Positions 1 through 9,487 of a stretch of DNA of 64,000 nt are shown here, in pieces; the first letter of the stretch is position 1; each line of letters opens with the position of its first letter. The notes beneath the pieces are model-generated. The model ran no database searches and was not told the origin of the DNA. It was given only the letters and a program-made list of their open reading frames with translations. The DNA comes from Brassica napus (Eukaryota; Streptophyta; Magnoliopsida; Brassicales; Brassicaceae): contig NC_063434.1 of the NCBI RefSeq assembly GCF_020379485.1, positions 29,459,401 through 29,523,400 on the forward strand, in the 5' to 3' direction. Position numbers and translations under genes: made by a program.

Positions 1-1773
1 CTCAAATCTATGGGCTAACTCCTCTACAAAAATATTGAGTTTTTGGTAAATACTTTATATACTGAAGCCTATAATCTTTAGTGTTGTTTTAAAATTTCTA
101 CCATATTCTACATTTGTATTAATGTATGCTAAACTCTTTTTCATGGTAAATGAGCATCTTTCAAATTTTTTTATCAAATAATTTAATAAAACTTCATAAT
201 ACTCCCAAAATCGATGGAATAACCACTATAAAATTATTATTTTCTTGATAAACGGAGACGACAAATGCTCCAAACCTCTTTGAACATCATCATATGTTAG
301 TGCATGATGCAAATAGGCATTAAAACAATATAGTCATATTTTTTGAAATTTTCTCAAAATCTATGGGCTAATCCCTACAAAAATATTGAGTTTTTGATAA
401 ATACTTTATATACTGAAGCCTATAATCTTTAGTGTTGTTTTAAAATTTTTACCATATTTTACATTTTTATTAATGTATGCTAAACTATTTTTCATGGTAA
501 TGAGCATCGTTCAATTGTTTTTATCAATTAATTTAGTAAAACTTCATAATACCCCCTAAATCGATGGAATAACCACTATAAAATTATTATTTTCTTGATA
601 AACGGAGACGACAAATGCTCCAAACCTCTTTGAACATCATCATATGTTAGTGCAGGACGCAACTAGGTATTAAAACAATATTGTCATATTTTCTGAAATT
701 TTCTCAAAATCTATGGGCTAACCCCTATAAAAATATTGAGTTTTTGGTAAATACTTTATATACTAAAGCCTATAATCTTTAGTGTTGTTTTAAAATTTCT
801 ACCATATTATAAATTTGTATTAATGTATGCTAAACTCTTTTTCATGGTAAATGAGCATCTTTCAAATTTTTTTATCAAATAATTTAATAAAACTTCATAA
901 TACTCCCTAAATCGATGAAATAACCACTATAAAATTATTATTTTCTTGATAAACGGAGAGCACAAAGGCTCCAAACCTCTTTGAACATTATCATATGTTA
1001 GTGCAGGATACAACTAGGCATTAAAACAATATTGTCATATTTTTTGAAATTTTCTCAAAATCTATGAGCTAACCCCTACAAAAATATTGAGTTTTTGGTA
1101 AATACTTTATATACTGAAGCCTATAATCTTTAGTGTTGTTTTAAAATTTCTACCACATTCTACATTTGTATTAATGTATTCTAAACTATTTTTCATGGTA
1201 AATGAGCATCGTTCTATTGTTTTTATTAATTAATTTAGTAAAACTTCATAATACCCCCTAAATCGATGGAATAACCACTATAAAATTATTATTTTCTTGA
1301 TAAACGGAGAGCACAAAGGCCCAAACCTCTTTGAACATCATCATATGTTAGTGCAGGATGCAACTAGGCATTAATAAAATATTGTCATATTTTTTGAAAT
1401 TTTCTCAAAATCTATGGGCTAACCCTTACAAAAATATTGAGTTTTTGGTAAATACTTTATATACTGAAGCCTATTATCTTTAGTGTTGTTTTAAAATTTC
1501 TATCATATTCTACATTTTTATTAATGTATGCTAAACTCTTTTTCATGGTAAATGAGCATCGTTCAATTGTTTTTATCAATTAATTTAGCAAAACTTCATA
1601 ATACCCCCTAAATCGATGGAATAACCACTATAAAATTATTATTTTCTTGATAAACGGAGAGCACAAAGGCTCCAAACCTCTTTGAACATCATCATATGTT
1701 AGTGCAGGATGCAACTAGGCATTATAACAATATTGTCATATTTTTTGAAATTTTCTCAAATCTATGGGCTAAC
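1..1773 (+). repeat. ~350-bp satellite array, forward orientation (left flank)
   Basis: Five tandem copies of an AT-rich monomer of about 350 bp. The landmark gagtttttggtaaatac recurs near 37, 388, 739, 1088 and 1438. Two variants are mixed: one with 'gacgacaaa' and 'atcaaataatttaataaaac', the other with 'gagcacaaagg' and 'atcaattaatttag'. The array stops at 'gggctaac' plus 'tac', where the retrotransposon begins. No gene is visible; short open frames are by-products of the monomer. Position on the chromosome (centromeric, pericentromeric or subtelomeric) cannot be told from sequence alone. Confidence 0.95.
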
Positions 1774-1901
1774 TACTGTTGGAGATGAATTCAGCATTCT
1801 TCCACAAGGCCCATCGGTTAATAAGATTCGGGCCAACTCTATCAGGAGATTAACCGGGATCTAACATGTCGATCAGCGTTAGATTTTGAGCTAGACGATT
1901 G

Positions 1902-2007
1902 AGCCTCGCGATCAACTGGATCAGTGTTGGCCCATCAAGCCATCGCTCGGTCGACTCAGCCTCACGATCAAATGACCGATCGGCCCATCAAGCCATCGGT
2001 CGGCTGG
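1902..2007 (+). repeat. Imperfect direct repeat inside the LTR U3
   Basis: Two adjacent units of about 50-55 bp (1902-1956 and 1957-2007) share 'agcctc(g/a)cgatcaa' and then 'ggcccatcaagccatcg(c/g)tcgg'. The same pair is present in the 3' LTR copy at about 13209-13314. It lies 65-170 bp upstream of the TATA box, where U3 enhancer repeats often sit; an enhancer role is inference. Confidence 0.7.
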
Positions 2008-2071
2008 AAAGCCCATTAAACGTCAGTTTAAGCCCAAACTGCCAGGGCGAACGAGTGACAGACGCGTAGAG

Positions 2072-2081
2072 CCTATAAAAG
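2072..2081 (+). promoter_or_regulatory. LTR TATA box
   Basis: The sequence cctataaaagg lies 297 bp into the LTR and about 310 bp upstream of the gag start codon. It is a good plant TATA box, so the retroviral-type transcript would start near 2100-2110. The 3' LTR copy reads cctataaagg, one A shorter. Confidence 0.75.
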
Positions 2082-2340
2082 GAGAACAAATGGAAAGAAG
2101 TGAGGGATCCGCAAATAGACACTAAGAGATTGACGGCAAGATCTAGGGTTTACGATCAATCACCTTGCTTAGTGTTTCTGTCTGAGCCTTTCAACAAAGC
2201 TCCGACCTTTTCCTTCTTTCTCTAATCTCTTTGTAACCTCGACTGTTTACCTCATATTGTGAATAGAACGTCTTTGTAAGACCCACTAAAACCGAGTTCA
2301 TTTCACTATCGTTCAACCTACCAAACTCGTACTCAACATT

Positions 2341-2358
2341 TGGCGCCCACCGTGGGGC
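2341..2358 (+). other. Primer-binding site for minus-strand DNA synthesis
   Basis: TGGCGCCCACCGTGGGGC starts two bases after the LTR end. TGG complements the CCA end of a tRNA, and the next bases give a G/C-rich match start typical of plant Gypsy elements. I cannot say which tRNA is used without a tRNA set from the host. Confidence 0.75.
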
Positions 2359-2386
2359 CTTACAGAGTAACGTTCACAAACTCAGT

Positions 2387-5300
2387 ATGAGTCCCGACGA
2401 CACACCCGCTGACGGTAACCGACCGTCGGCCTCTGTTACGCCGGCTCCTGACGCTCTGGTCGCACCGAGCCAATCCGTTCCCGAGATGCTGCAAGCCATC
2501 ATGGCGCGTTTCATTCAACAAGAAGAAACCAACAAAGCTACGAGCGACCGTCTGGCCGCACTCGCTGCCGCTCTCGGAACCCTAGATGGCGAAAACGACA
2601 GAGCGGAAACGGCAAGAAGAAGGTTGTTCGCAACCACAAACCCTAACCTTGGAGTCGAACGACCAACAGAAGAAGCAAATCCTACGAATGGTGAGGTTGC
2701 ACAAACGACTGACGGCTCAGACTCTCTGACTAGCCGCCAGATCGCTGATCTACAACTCTCACTGCGGGACATCCATTCCAAGATACATCATGTCAAGGCA
2801 TCCACACCAGAGATCGAACGTGTTCTCGCCACCACCCGGCGAAACCCTTTCACTCAGAGAATAACGAAAGTCAAGATCAAGAAGACGGAGAAGCTCCGTA
2901 TCCCCCCATACAAGGGAGATTCAGATCCGACCGATCACATGACCGCTTTCAACATCGCTATGGGTCGAAATCACTTTTCCGACGAAGAGAAAGACGCAGG
3001 CCTCTGCCAACTCTTCGTCGAGAGCCTTTCCGGACCGGCCCTAAGTTGGTTTTCACATTTGAAAGAAGGTTCGATCGATAGCTTCGACGACCTATCCGCC
3101 TCTTTCCTCAAAAACTATATCATGTGGTCCCGTCAAGGAACATCCATGGCCGACCTATGGAAGTTGTCTCAATCGCAAAACGAGAGCCTGAAGGACTTTA
3201 TGGAAAGATTCAAGCAAGTACTATCAACGGTATCTACTCCGGATCACACTACCGTCGAAGCTTTGACCAACGCTCTTTGGATCAACTCCAAGTTTCGCGA
3301 ATACCTCGGGACTAACCCAACCATAACCATCGAAGACGCTCTGCACGACTCAAAGAACTTTATCAAAATGGACGAAGACAGGCGAGCGTACAACGCCAAG
3401 CAAAATGCTCTAAAGCCAACGGCATCGAAGACATCGAACGCCCAGGAGCCACGACAGCACGCCCCTTACCAAAAGAAAGGATCTGTCTACGCCGTCACCG
3501 AAGACGATCAATCTGGCGTAGTTGCCGCGGTACGTGAACCAGGGTGGAACGTATGGGAACGCGATACCGAAGGAAAGGCGCAGCAGTCCCGCAAATCCGC
3601 GCCCTCCAATTCTAAGAGCTCGTACGACCAGAACAAGTTCTGCAAGTATCATGATATGAGAGGTCATGACACCAAAGAATGCAGACACCTCTACGAGGCA
3701 TGGCTCGCTTCCACCAGCGACGGTCGTACCGAGGTCGAACCACCAAAACCAAAGACGACCAAAAACAGTAAAAGTTGGAGCAAGAGCAAGGACAAGAAGA
3801 AAAAGTCCAATGAAAAGAAAGAAGAAGACTCTCCTCCGACAGATGATGGCGACCGATCGCATCATGACGAGGAGTCAACCTCCGACGAAGAAAAACCAAA
3901 AGCTCGGCGAAAGATTTTTACAATCCGAGCCACGCCATCTACAACGGCAATACCGGAGGACGATCTACGTCACTCACTCAACCAAAAATCTGAAAAGATG
4001 GTCGAAAGCCCCACTCTCACCGGCACCTCGGCGCGAACAATAGAAAGCAGCAGCACGCCTATGGAGATCGATGGTGCGCCTTCTAGGATCAGTCGTTCCG
4101 TAAGGAAGCTCAATGTTTCAGACGCTCGACATGTCCTAGACGCAAGGAGAAAAGATCCACTCCATCGGCAAGACAAACTTAAACGGGAAATGCTGTCAAA
4201 CGACCAACACGATTTTGTCGAGATGACGGATCTTCGAATTAAGCTTAACTCGAAGATCCCGGATCTTCGCGAAAAACTCAAACGATGCAAGATCGACCGT
4301 TCGAAAGCGGAGCCAGAGCCGATCGTTCCATACCAACGCCAGACTCAAGATCTGCGTACACGTCTCAATTCACTTAGAGCTGAACGAACGGTACGACCCG
4401 AGGAAGAACAACAAGAGCAGTTTCAGCACTTGAACGTAATTATGGGAGGATCCCCTCCTGGCAACGACTCCGTCAGATCTGTGAAAGCGTTCCGACGGAA
4501 GGCAGTCACAACTAAGCGCTGGCCTACCACTCCAGAGGCTAGTCCTCCAATCACCTTTTCCGCCGAAGACGCAGCAGGTGTCCACATGCCTCACAACGAC
4601 TCACTCCTCGTTGACATCGGAATTAGTGACTGCACGGTCACCAAAGTCCTTGTGGACACTGGCAGTTCAGTCGATCTCATCTTTAAAAGAACACTCATCA
4701 AGATGGGGGTAAGCCTCGACGACATGAAACCTTCCGCGCGATCGCTAACAGGTTTTAACGGGTCAACCGAGACCATGCTCGGAACGATACGCTTGCGAGT
4801 GTACGCCGAAGGCATCGCCAAAAACGTCAAGTTCTCCGTCATCGACGTTCACGCTCCATATAACGCAATCCTGGGCACACCATGGATCCATGCGATGAAG
4901 GCTATCCCTTCGACCTATCACCAATGTATCAAATTTCCTGGTAACGATGGACGGATCATTACTCTTCGGGGCGACCAAGCAGCTGCTCGAGATCTCCTCG
5001 TTGCCGAGATAAAAAACCGCAAGGCAACTTCCCACGTTAACTCAGTCGCCAAACCAATCCAGAAGATATACCCTTTCAAAGAAGAGATTCTCGAGGTAAC
5101 CATCGACGACAGTGATCAAACCAAGATCGTCCGAATCGGCGCTCATCTTCCCGACGACACGAAGGACAAGATCATTTCGTTTCTCAGGGATAATGTCTCC
5201 ACTTTTGCTTGGTCTACCTCCGACATGAAAGGGATCGACCCGGGCGTCACTACACACGAGCTCAACGTCGATCCAACATTCAAACCAATCCGTCAAAAAA

Positions 5301-7963
5301 GGCGCAAGCTCGGCCCCGAACGATCAAAGGCCGTCAACGAAGAGGTCGACCGATTGCTGAGCGCAGGTTCCATCACGGAAGTGAAGTATCCCGAATGGCT
5401 AGCAAATCCAGTCGTCGTAAAGAAGAAGAATGGCAAATGGAGGGTCTGCGTCGATTTCACAGACCTCAACAAAGCATGTCCTAAAGACAGCTTTCCTCTC
5501 CCTCACATTGATCGACTGGTCGAATCAACAGCGGGAAACGAGCTACTGACGTTCATGGACGCCTTTTCCGGTTACAACCAAATAATGATGCATCCAGACG
5601 ATCGAGAGAAAACAGCGTTCATCACTGACCGCGGGATATACTGCTACAAGGTAATGCCCTTTGGTCTAAAGAATGCTGGCGCAACGTACCAACGACTCGT
5701 CAATAAGATGTTCGCCGAGCGATTGGGAGCCACAATGGAAGTGTACATTGATGACATGCTGGTAAAGTCCCAAAAGGCAACAGACCATATCGACCATCTC
5801 AAAGATTGTTTCTTCATTTTGAACAAGTACGGGATGAAGCTTAATCCAACGAAATGCACCTTCGGCGTAACATCCGGTGAATTCCTTGGATACATAGTCA
5901 CTCAAAGGGGGATTGAGGCGAACCCAAAGCAGATAACTGCCATCCTCGACCTTCCTAGTCCCAAAAACAGTCGCGAGGTACAACGGTTGACCGGTCGAAT
6001 CGCAGCCCTCAATCGATTTATATCACGGTCGACTGATAAATGCCTCCCGTTTTACGACCTGCTGCGCGGCAACAAGAAATTCATTTGGAACGAACGCTGC
6101 GAAGAAGCATTCGAACAGCTCAAGCGTTATCTTACGACGCCGCCCGTGTTGGCCAAGCCAGACAAAGGAGATACGTTGTACCTGTATATTGCAGTCTCTG
6201 ACGCGGCTGTGAGTAGCGTGCTCGTCAAAGATGAACGAGGCGAGCAACGTCCAATATTCTATACCAGCCAACGCATGACGGACGCAGAAACTCGCTATTC
6301 GACACTCGAAAAGATGGCGCTGGCGGTTATGACTTCAGCGAGGAAACTTCGGCCTTATTTCCAATCTCATTCGATCATCGTCCTGACAAACCTACCACTA
6401 CGAACCGTCATGCAGAACTCCAATCACTCGGGTAGACTTTCGAAGTGGGCCATCGAGCTTAGTGAATACGACGTCACGTTTCAAAGCAAACCAGCCGCGA
6501 AGTCCCAAGTGTTGGCGGATTTTCTCATCGAGCTAACACCGGAACTCGAACAAGATTTACAACTGCCCGACGCCACCTGGATCTTGCACGTCGACGGGTC
6601 ATCCTCCACTAAGGGCTCTGGAATCGGTATCCACCTCCAATCCCCCACAGGCGAGTTGCTCCAGCAATCATTCCGACTTGGTTTCAAAGCATCTAACAAT
6701 GAAGCAGAGTACGAATCTCTCATTGCTGGATTACGACTTGCGCAAGCAGTCCAAGCAAAGCGCATCCACGCCTACTGCGACTCTCAATTGGTTGCTAACC
6801 AATTTAGCGGGGACTACGACGCTAGGAACGAACGAATGGACGCCTACCTTAAAGTTGTACAAGACCTAACCAAAACATTCGAGTCTTTTCAACTAACAAG
6901 GATTCCCCGCGGAGAAAACGTCTGTGCAGATGCTCTAGCGGCGCTTGGGAGCAACCCAAGAGATCAAGTAAAGCGGACCATCCCAATTCAACAGATTGAC
7001 AAACCAAGCATCACTCTACCGCACGATGAGAGCGATCACGTAGTAGCAATCGACGCGTCAGAAGAGATGGATACAAGCGAATCAAGCGATCGACTGTGTG
7101 ACTGGCGAACCCCATTTATTCGTTTTCTTTCAGATGGATCGCTTCCGCAAAACAAATGGGAGGCCCGTCGACTGAAAACCAAGAGTGCGAACTACGTTCT
7201 CATCGATGGGAGACTACATCGTTGGACCTCCGCCAAAGTCCTGTTAACATGCCTCGATGGAGAAGAAGCATCTCTTGCCATGGCCGAAACCCACGAAGGA
7301 GCGGCGGGGAACCATTCGGGTGGACGAGCGCTGGCCCTTAAAGTAAAAAGCCTTGGCTTTTACTGGCCAACAATGGTTGCCGATTGCGAGACATACGCAC
7401 GCAAGTGCGACAAGTGTCAACGACATGCACCGAACATACACAGTCCGACCGAAGTTCTACGAACTATGACAGCTCCCTACCCATTCATGCGCTGGGGAAT
7501 GGATCTCATCGGACCAATGCCAAGTTCCAGGCAACGAAAGTACGCCCTGATCATGACGGACTACTTCACCAAATGGGTCGAAGCGAAAGCACTCGTCCAC
7601 ATTACAGACAAGGAAGTCCAAAACTTTGTTTGGAAGAACATCATTTGCAGGCACGGCCTTCCCTACGAAATCGTCACTGACAACGGATCCCAGTTCATCT
7701 CTAGCAACTTCCGCGGTTTTCTAGAACGATGGGGGATCCGCTTAAACACGGCAACGCCTCGCTACCCCCAATGCAACGGACAGGCCGAAGCCACCAACAA
7801 GACAATCCTGGACGGTATCAAAAAAACGCTTGGATCTAAAAAAGGGACATTGGGCCGACGAGTTAGATGGAGTTCTTTGGTCACACAGAACGACCCTACG
7901 GAGTGCGACCGGTCAAACACCATTTTCCCTGGCATACGGAGTCGAGGCTATGGCTCCGGCTGA
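2387..7963 (+). CDS. gag-pol: Gag-Pol polyprotein (gag, protease, RT, RNase H, second RNase H, integrase core), frameshifted before its C-terminus
   Basis: An open frame of 1858 residues starts 49 bp after the LTR at ATG 2387. The Gag capsid-type domain (retrotrans_gag) lies around residues 175-300. A zinc knuckle of form C-x2-H-x4-H-x4-C is at 419-432. The aspartic protease has DTGSS at 757-761. Reverse transcriptase spans about 990-1190, with FMDAFSG near 1056 and catalytic YIDD at 1120-1123. The ordinary RT-linked RNase H follows at about 1230-1380. A second, archaeal-like RNase H lies at about 1400-1520 with acidic residues D1403, E1441, D1465 and D1515. The integrase has an HHCC zinc site (H1636, H1643, C1674, C1677) and a DD35E triad (D1706, D1765, E1801). 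All catalytic residues are present. After about residue 1815 the frame is wrong: the expected integrase C-terminus continues in the +1 frame. The last ~45 residues are therefore frameshift product, and this copy probably makes no functional integrase. Confidence 0.93.
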   Translation: MSPDDTPADGNRPSASVTPAPDALVAPSQSVPEMLQAIMARFIQQEETNKATSDRLAALAAALGTLDGENDRAETARRRLFATTNPNLGVERPTEEANPTNGEVAQTTDGSDSLTSRQIADLQLSLRDIHSKIHHVKASTPEIERVLATTRRNPFTQRITKVKIKKTEKLRIPPYKGDSDPTDHMTAFNIAMGRNHFSDEEKDAGLCQLFVESLSGPALSWFSHLKEGSIDSFDDLSASFLKNYIMWSRQGTSMADLWKLSQSQNESLKDFMERFKQVLSTVSTPDHTTVEALTNALWINSKFREYLGTNPTITIEDALHDSKNFIKMDEDRRAYNAKQNALKPTASKTSNAQEPRQHAPYQKKGSVYAVTEDDQSGVVAAVREPGWNVWERDTEGKAQQSRKSAPSNSKSSYDQNKFCKYHDMRGHDTKECRHLYEAWLASTSDGRTEVEPPKPKTTKNSKSWSKSKDKKKKSNEKKEEDSPPTDDGDRSHHDEESTSDEEKPKARRKIFTIRATPSTTAIPEDDLRHSLNQKSEKMVESPTLTGTSARTIESSSTPMEIDGAPSRISRSVRKLNVSDARHVLDARRKDPLHRQDKLKREMLSNDQHDFVEMTDLRIKLNSKIPDLREKLKRCKIDRSKAEPEPIVPYQRQTQDLRTRLNSLRAERTVRPEEEQQEQFQHLNVIMGGSPPGNDSVRSVKAFRRKAVTTKRWPTTPEASPPITFSAEDAAGVHMPHNDSLLVDIGISDCTVTKVLVDTGSSVDLIFKRTLIKMGVSLDDMKPSARSLTGFNGSTETMLGTIRLRVYAEGIAKNVKFSVIDVHAPYNAILGTPWIHAMKAIPSTYHQCIKFPGNDGRIITLRGDQAAARDLLVAEIKNRKATSHVNSVAKPIQKIYPFKEEILEVTIDDSDQTKIVRIGAHLPDDTKDKIISFLRDNVSTFAWSTSDMKGIDPGVTTHELNVDPTFKPIRQKRRKLGPERSKAVNEEVDRLLSAGSITEVKYPEWLANPVVVKKKNGKWRVCVDFTDLNKACPKDSFPLPHIDRLVESTAGNELLTFMDAFSGYNQIMMHPDDREKTAFITDRGIYCYKVMPFGLKNAGATYQRLVNKMFAERLGATMEVYIDDMLVKSQKATDHIDHLKDCFFILNKYGMKLNPTKCTFGVTSGEFLGYIVTQRGIEANPKQITAILDLPSPKNSREVQRLTGRIAALNRFISRSTDKCLPFYDLLRGNKKFIWNERCEEAFEQLKRYLTTPPVLAKPDKGDTLYLYIAVSDAAVSSVLVKDERGEQRPIFYTSQRMTDAETRYSTLEKMALAVMTSARKLRPYFQSHSIIVLTNLPLRTVMQNSNHSGRLSKWAIELSEYDVTFQSKPAAKSQVLADFLIELTPELEQDLQLPDATWILHVDGSSSTKGSGIGIHLQSPTGELLQQSFRLGFKASNNEAEYESLIAGLRLAQAVQAKRIHAYCDSQLVANQFSGDYDARNERMDAYLKVVQDLTKTFESFQLTRIPRGENVCADALAALGSNPRDQVKRTIPIQQIDKPSITLPHDESDHVVAIDASEEMDTSESSDRLCDWRTPFIRFLSDGSLPQNKWEARRLKTKSANYVLIDGRLHRWTSAKVLLTCLDGEEASLAMAETHEGAAGNHSGGRALALKVKSLGFYWPTMVADCETYARKCDKCQRHAPNIHSPTEVLRTMTAPYPFMRWGMDLIGPMPSSRQRKYALIMTDYFTKWVEAKALVHITDKEVQNFVWKNIICRHGLPYEIVTDNGSQFISSNFRGFLERWGIRLNTATPRYPQCNGQAEATNKTILDGIKKTLGSKKGTLGRRVRWSSLVTQNDPTECDRSNTIFPGIRSRGYGSG

Positions 7964-8342
7964 AGTCAACGTTACAAGTCTTCGCCGAGCGAAGATGCCG
8001 CACAACGAAGAACTCAACAGAGAAATGTTATTTGACGCCTTGGACGCAATCGAAGAACGAAGAGACCATGCGCTGCTCCGAATCCAGAACTACCAACATC
8101 TGGCCGAATCTTATTACAACAAGAAGGTTCGCGCTCGACCGTTAGAACTCAACGACCAAGTCCTTCGCAAAGTATTCGAAAACACGAAAGAGTGGAAGGC
8201 CGGCAAGTTGGGGACAAACTGGGAAGGACCATACAAGATAGTCGAAATCGTTAAGCCTGGTGTCTATCGATTGGAAACCTCCGCCGGCGACCCAGTACCA
8301 CGAGCGTGGAACGCCGCCAACCTTCGAAAGTACCTCATTTGA
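7830..8342 (+). pseudogene. Integrase C-terminal part, separated from gag-pol by a frameshift
   Basis: This frame, +1 relative to gag-pol, carries the rest of the integrase. Core-domain residues such as GHWADEL and SHRTT are followed by the family-typical tail, including a 'GPYKI' motif and a C-terminal 'NLRKYL' just before the stop at 8340-8342. It has no start codon of its own; at 7830 there is only TTG. The crossover lies between about 7822 and 7860. One extra base in the 'ttgg' at 7830-7833 would explain it, but an indel in the nearby A run is also possible. No chromodomain follows. Either the copy is damaged, or a sequencing indel in homopolymer-rich DNA mimics damage. Confidence 0.88.
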
Positions 8343-8355
8343 CCGTCTTCCACAC

Positions 8356-8383
8356 AAAAAAAAAAAAAAACAAAAAAAAAAAA

Positions 8384-8420
<37 letters not shown>
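8356..8420 (+). repeat. 65-bp A-rich tract directly after the integrase stop
   Basis: Almost pure A with single C interruptions at 8371 and 8384, starting 14 bp after the stop codon. Its length is likely to vary between copies or reads. It could be a spacer, a templated poly(A) remnant or a transcript-processing signal; the sequence does not decide. Confidence 0.9.
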
Positions 8421-8422
<2 letters not shown>

Positions 8423-8556
8423 AGCGAATGACCCTACCGTCACTTTCGCTTAGAGCCGAGCGAATGACAATACGTCACTTTCGCCCAGCTCCAGACAGAT
8501 GACATCACGTCACTTCTGTCCAAACACCGGATAAGCACGTCTTCGTCACTTTTGCC
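8423..8556 (+). repeat. Three to four tandem short palindromes (TGAC...CGTCA units)
   Basis: Units at 8423-8450, 8459-8484 and 8495-8519 each have the form arm-TGAC-(5-6 nt)-GTCACT-arm. The outer arms pair: agcgaa with ttcgct, agcgaa with ttcgc, and acaga with tctgt. The third unit changes both arms so that pairing is kept. A weaker fourth unit lies at 8529-8556. Each unit also contains TGAC/CGTCA half sites like those bound by plant bZIP (TGA-type) factors. They may form RNA or DNA hairpins or act as factor sites. Confidence 0.7.
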
Positions 8557-9487
8557 TTAACTTATGGTGAATGACCAAGACGCCGTTCGGGCAAATCGAA
8601 CTACGATTGGCTTGATCCCTTTGCCAGGGGTACGTAGGCAGCCTGTCATCAGGTCCAGCCATACTCCAAACAAAAAACATATACATAAGTTGGAGTACTC
8701 ACCAAAGACACCGCGCGAACGCTTGTACGTTACTTCTGATCGGCTTGGATGACTATACATCGCGCGGTCCGGACTCGCCGTCAACATCAAGCGGCAAAGC
8801 CGTGATAAACCCCCATCGACGGAAGCCCCTTGATCCACCATCTTTGAAGCCAAAAATCGCCTGATTGCTATAAACGGCGATAGAGTATAGCAAGCTAGAC
8901 GATCCGGTCCTCTATTTTTCCTACTCTGTTACATAATACTGCTGGAAGCTTTCAACATGCTCAGAGCTGCTAGCTCTGATGAAGAGCTCTGGGTCCGATT
9001 ATTATAACCGTCATATGGAGGGTTCAAGGAAGCTAAAGCCAAGATAGGAGATTAACATCACGACCTCCATCATAATGGCAACGCCGCATATTTCCATCAC
9101 GGGCATCGTACAAAGCCCCTTGCGAGGAGCTTTCGAGGAGAAGCTCTTACGCCTCATCGCCATGACGTCTTCAAAGCCCCGTCAACGGAAGCTCCTCGCA
9201 CGTTTAAACCTCCGTCATTTGCTTGGCGGTCAAGAAGCTAGAGATCATATATACACATCTCCATCACAAGAAGCTGAGCTTACACATTACACATAATTTA
9301 AAAGAGAACGTCTGAGACTAGAACAATGAAGAAGATCCAAAAGATACAACAATGATCCCAGACCAAACGCAACAGCAAGCGGCCGACCAAACAAAAGACT
9401 GAGCTCAGAGGCTACAACAAAAGGTGCTAATAAAAAAAAAACAGCATAAGTAGTAAAACAACAACAATGTAGCACCATCAACCCTTA
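8557..9487. other. Non-coding spacer between pol and the antisense gene
   Basis: About 930 bp without a convincing frame on either strand; frames here are under 100 codons and resemble no family I know. It contains repeated short words such as 'gccccgtcaacggaagctcctcgc' and 'cgaggagctttcgaggagaagctc' (about 9120-9200) and the phrase 'ggggtacgtaggcagcc' near 8628. The 3' ends of the gag-pol and antisense transcripts presumably fall in this stretch, so they may converge here. Confidence 0.6.

Larger units (their letters stand above)
1777..2338 (+). repeat. 5' long terminal repeat (562 bp)
   Basis: It begins TGTTGGAG and ends CTCAACA, giving the usual TG...CA ends, and is followed two bases later by a primer-binding-site-like TGGCGCC. 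The left boundary is fixed by the second copy, which starts with the same bases at 13084 directly after a G-rich polypurine tract. Over the 311 bp shared with the 3' copy I see only one difference, an A missing from the TATA box in the 3' copy. The right end is inferred from the CA before the primer-binding site. Confidence 0.92.

Noticed and set aside
2515..7654. Many minus-strand and off-frame open frames of 60-150 codons across gag-pol, repeated identically in the second copy
   Set aside because: They are shadows of the long coding frame; the same set reappears at +9320 simply because the DNA is duplicated, and none resembles a protein family.
8260..8502. 80-codon plus frame with a poly-lysine stretch
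   Set aside because: It is a translation of the A-rich tract and palindromes and overlaps the end of the integrase in another frame.
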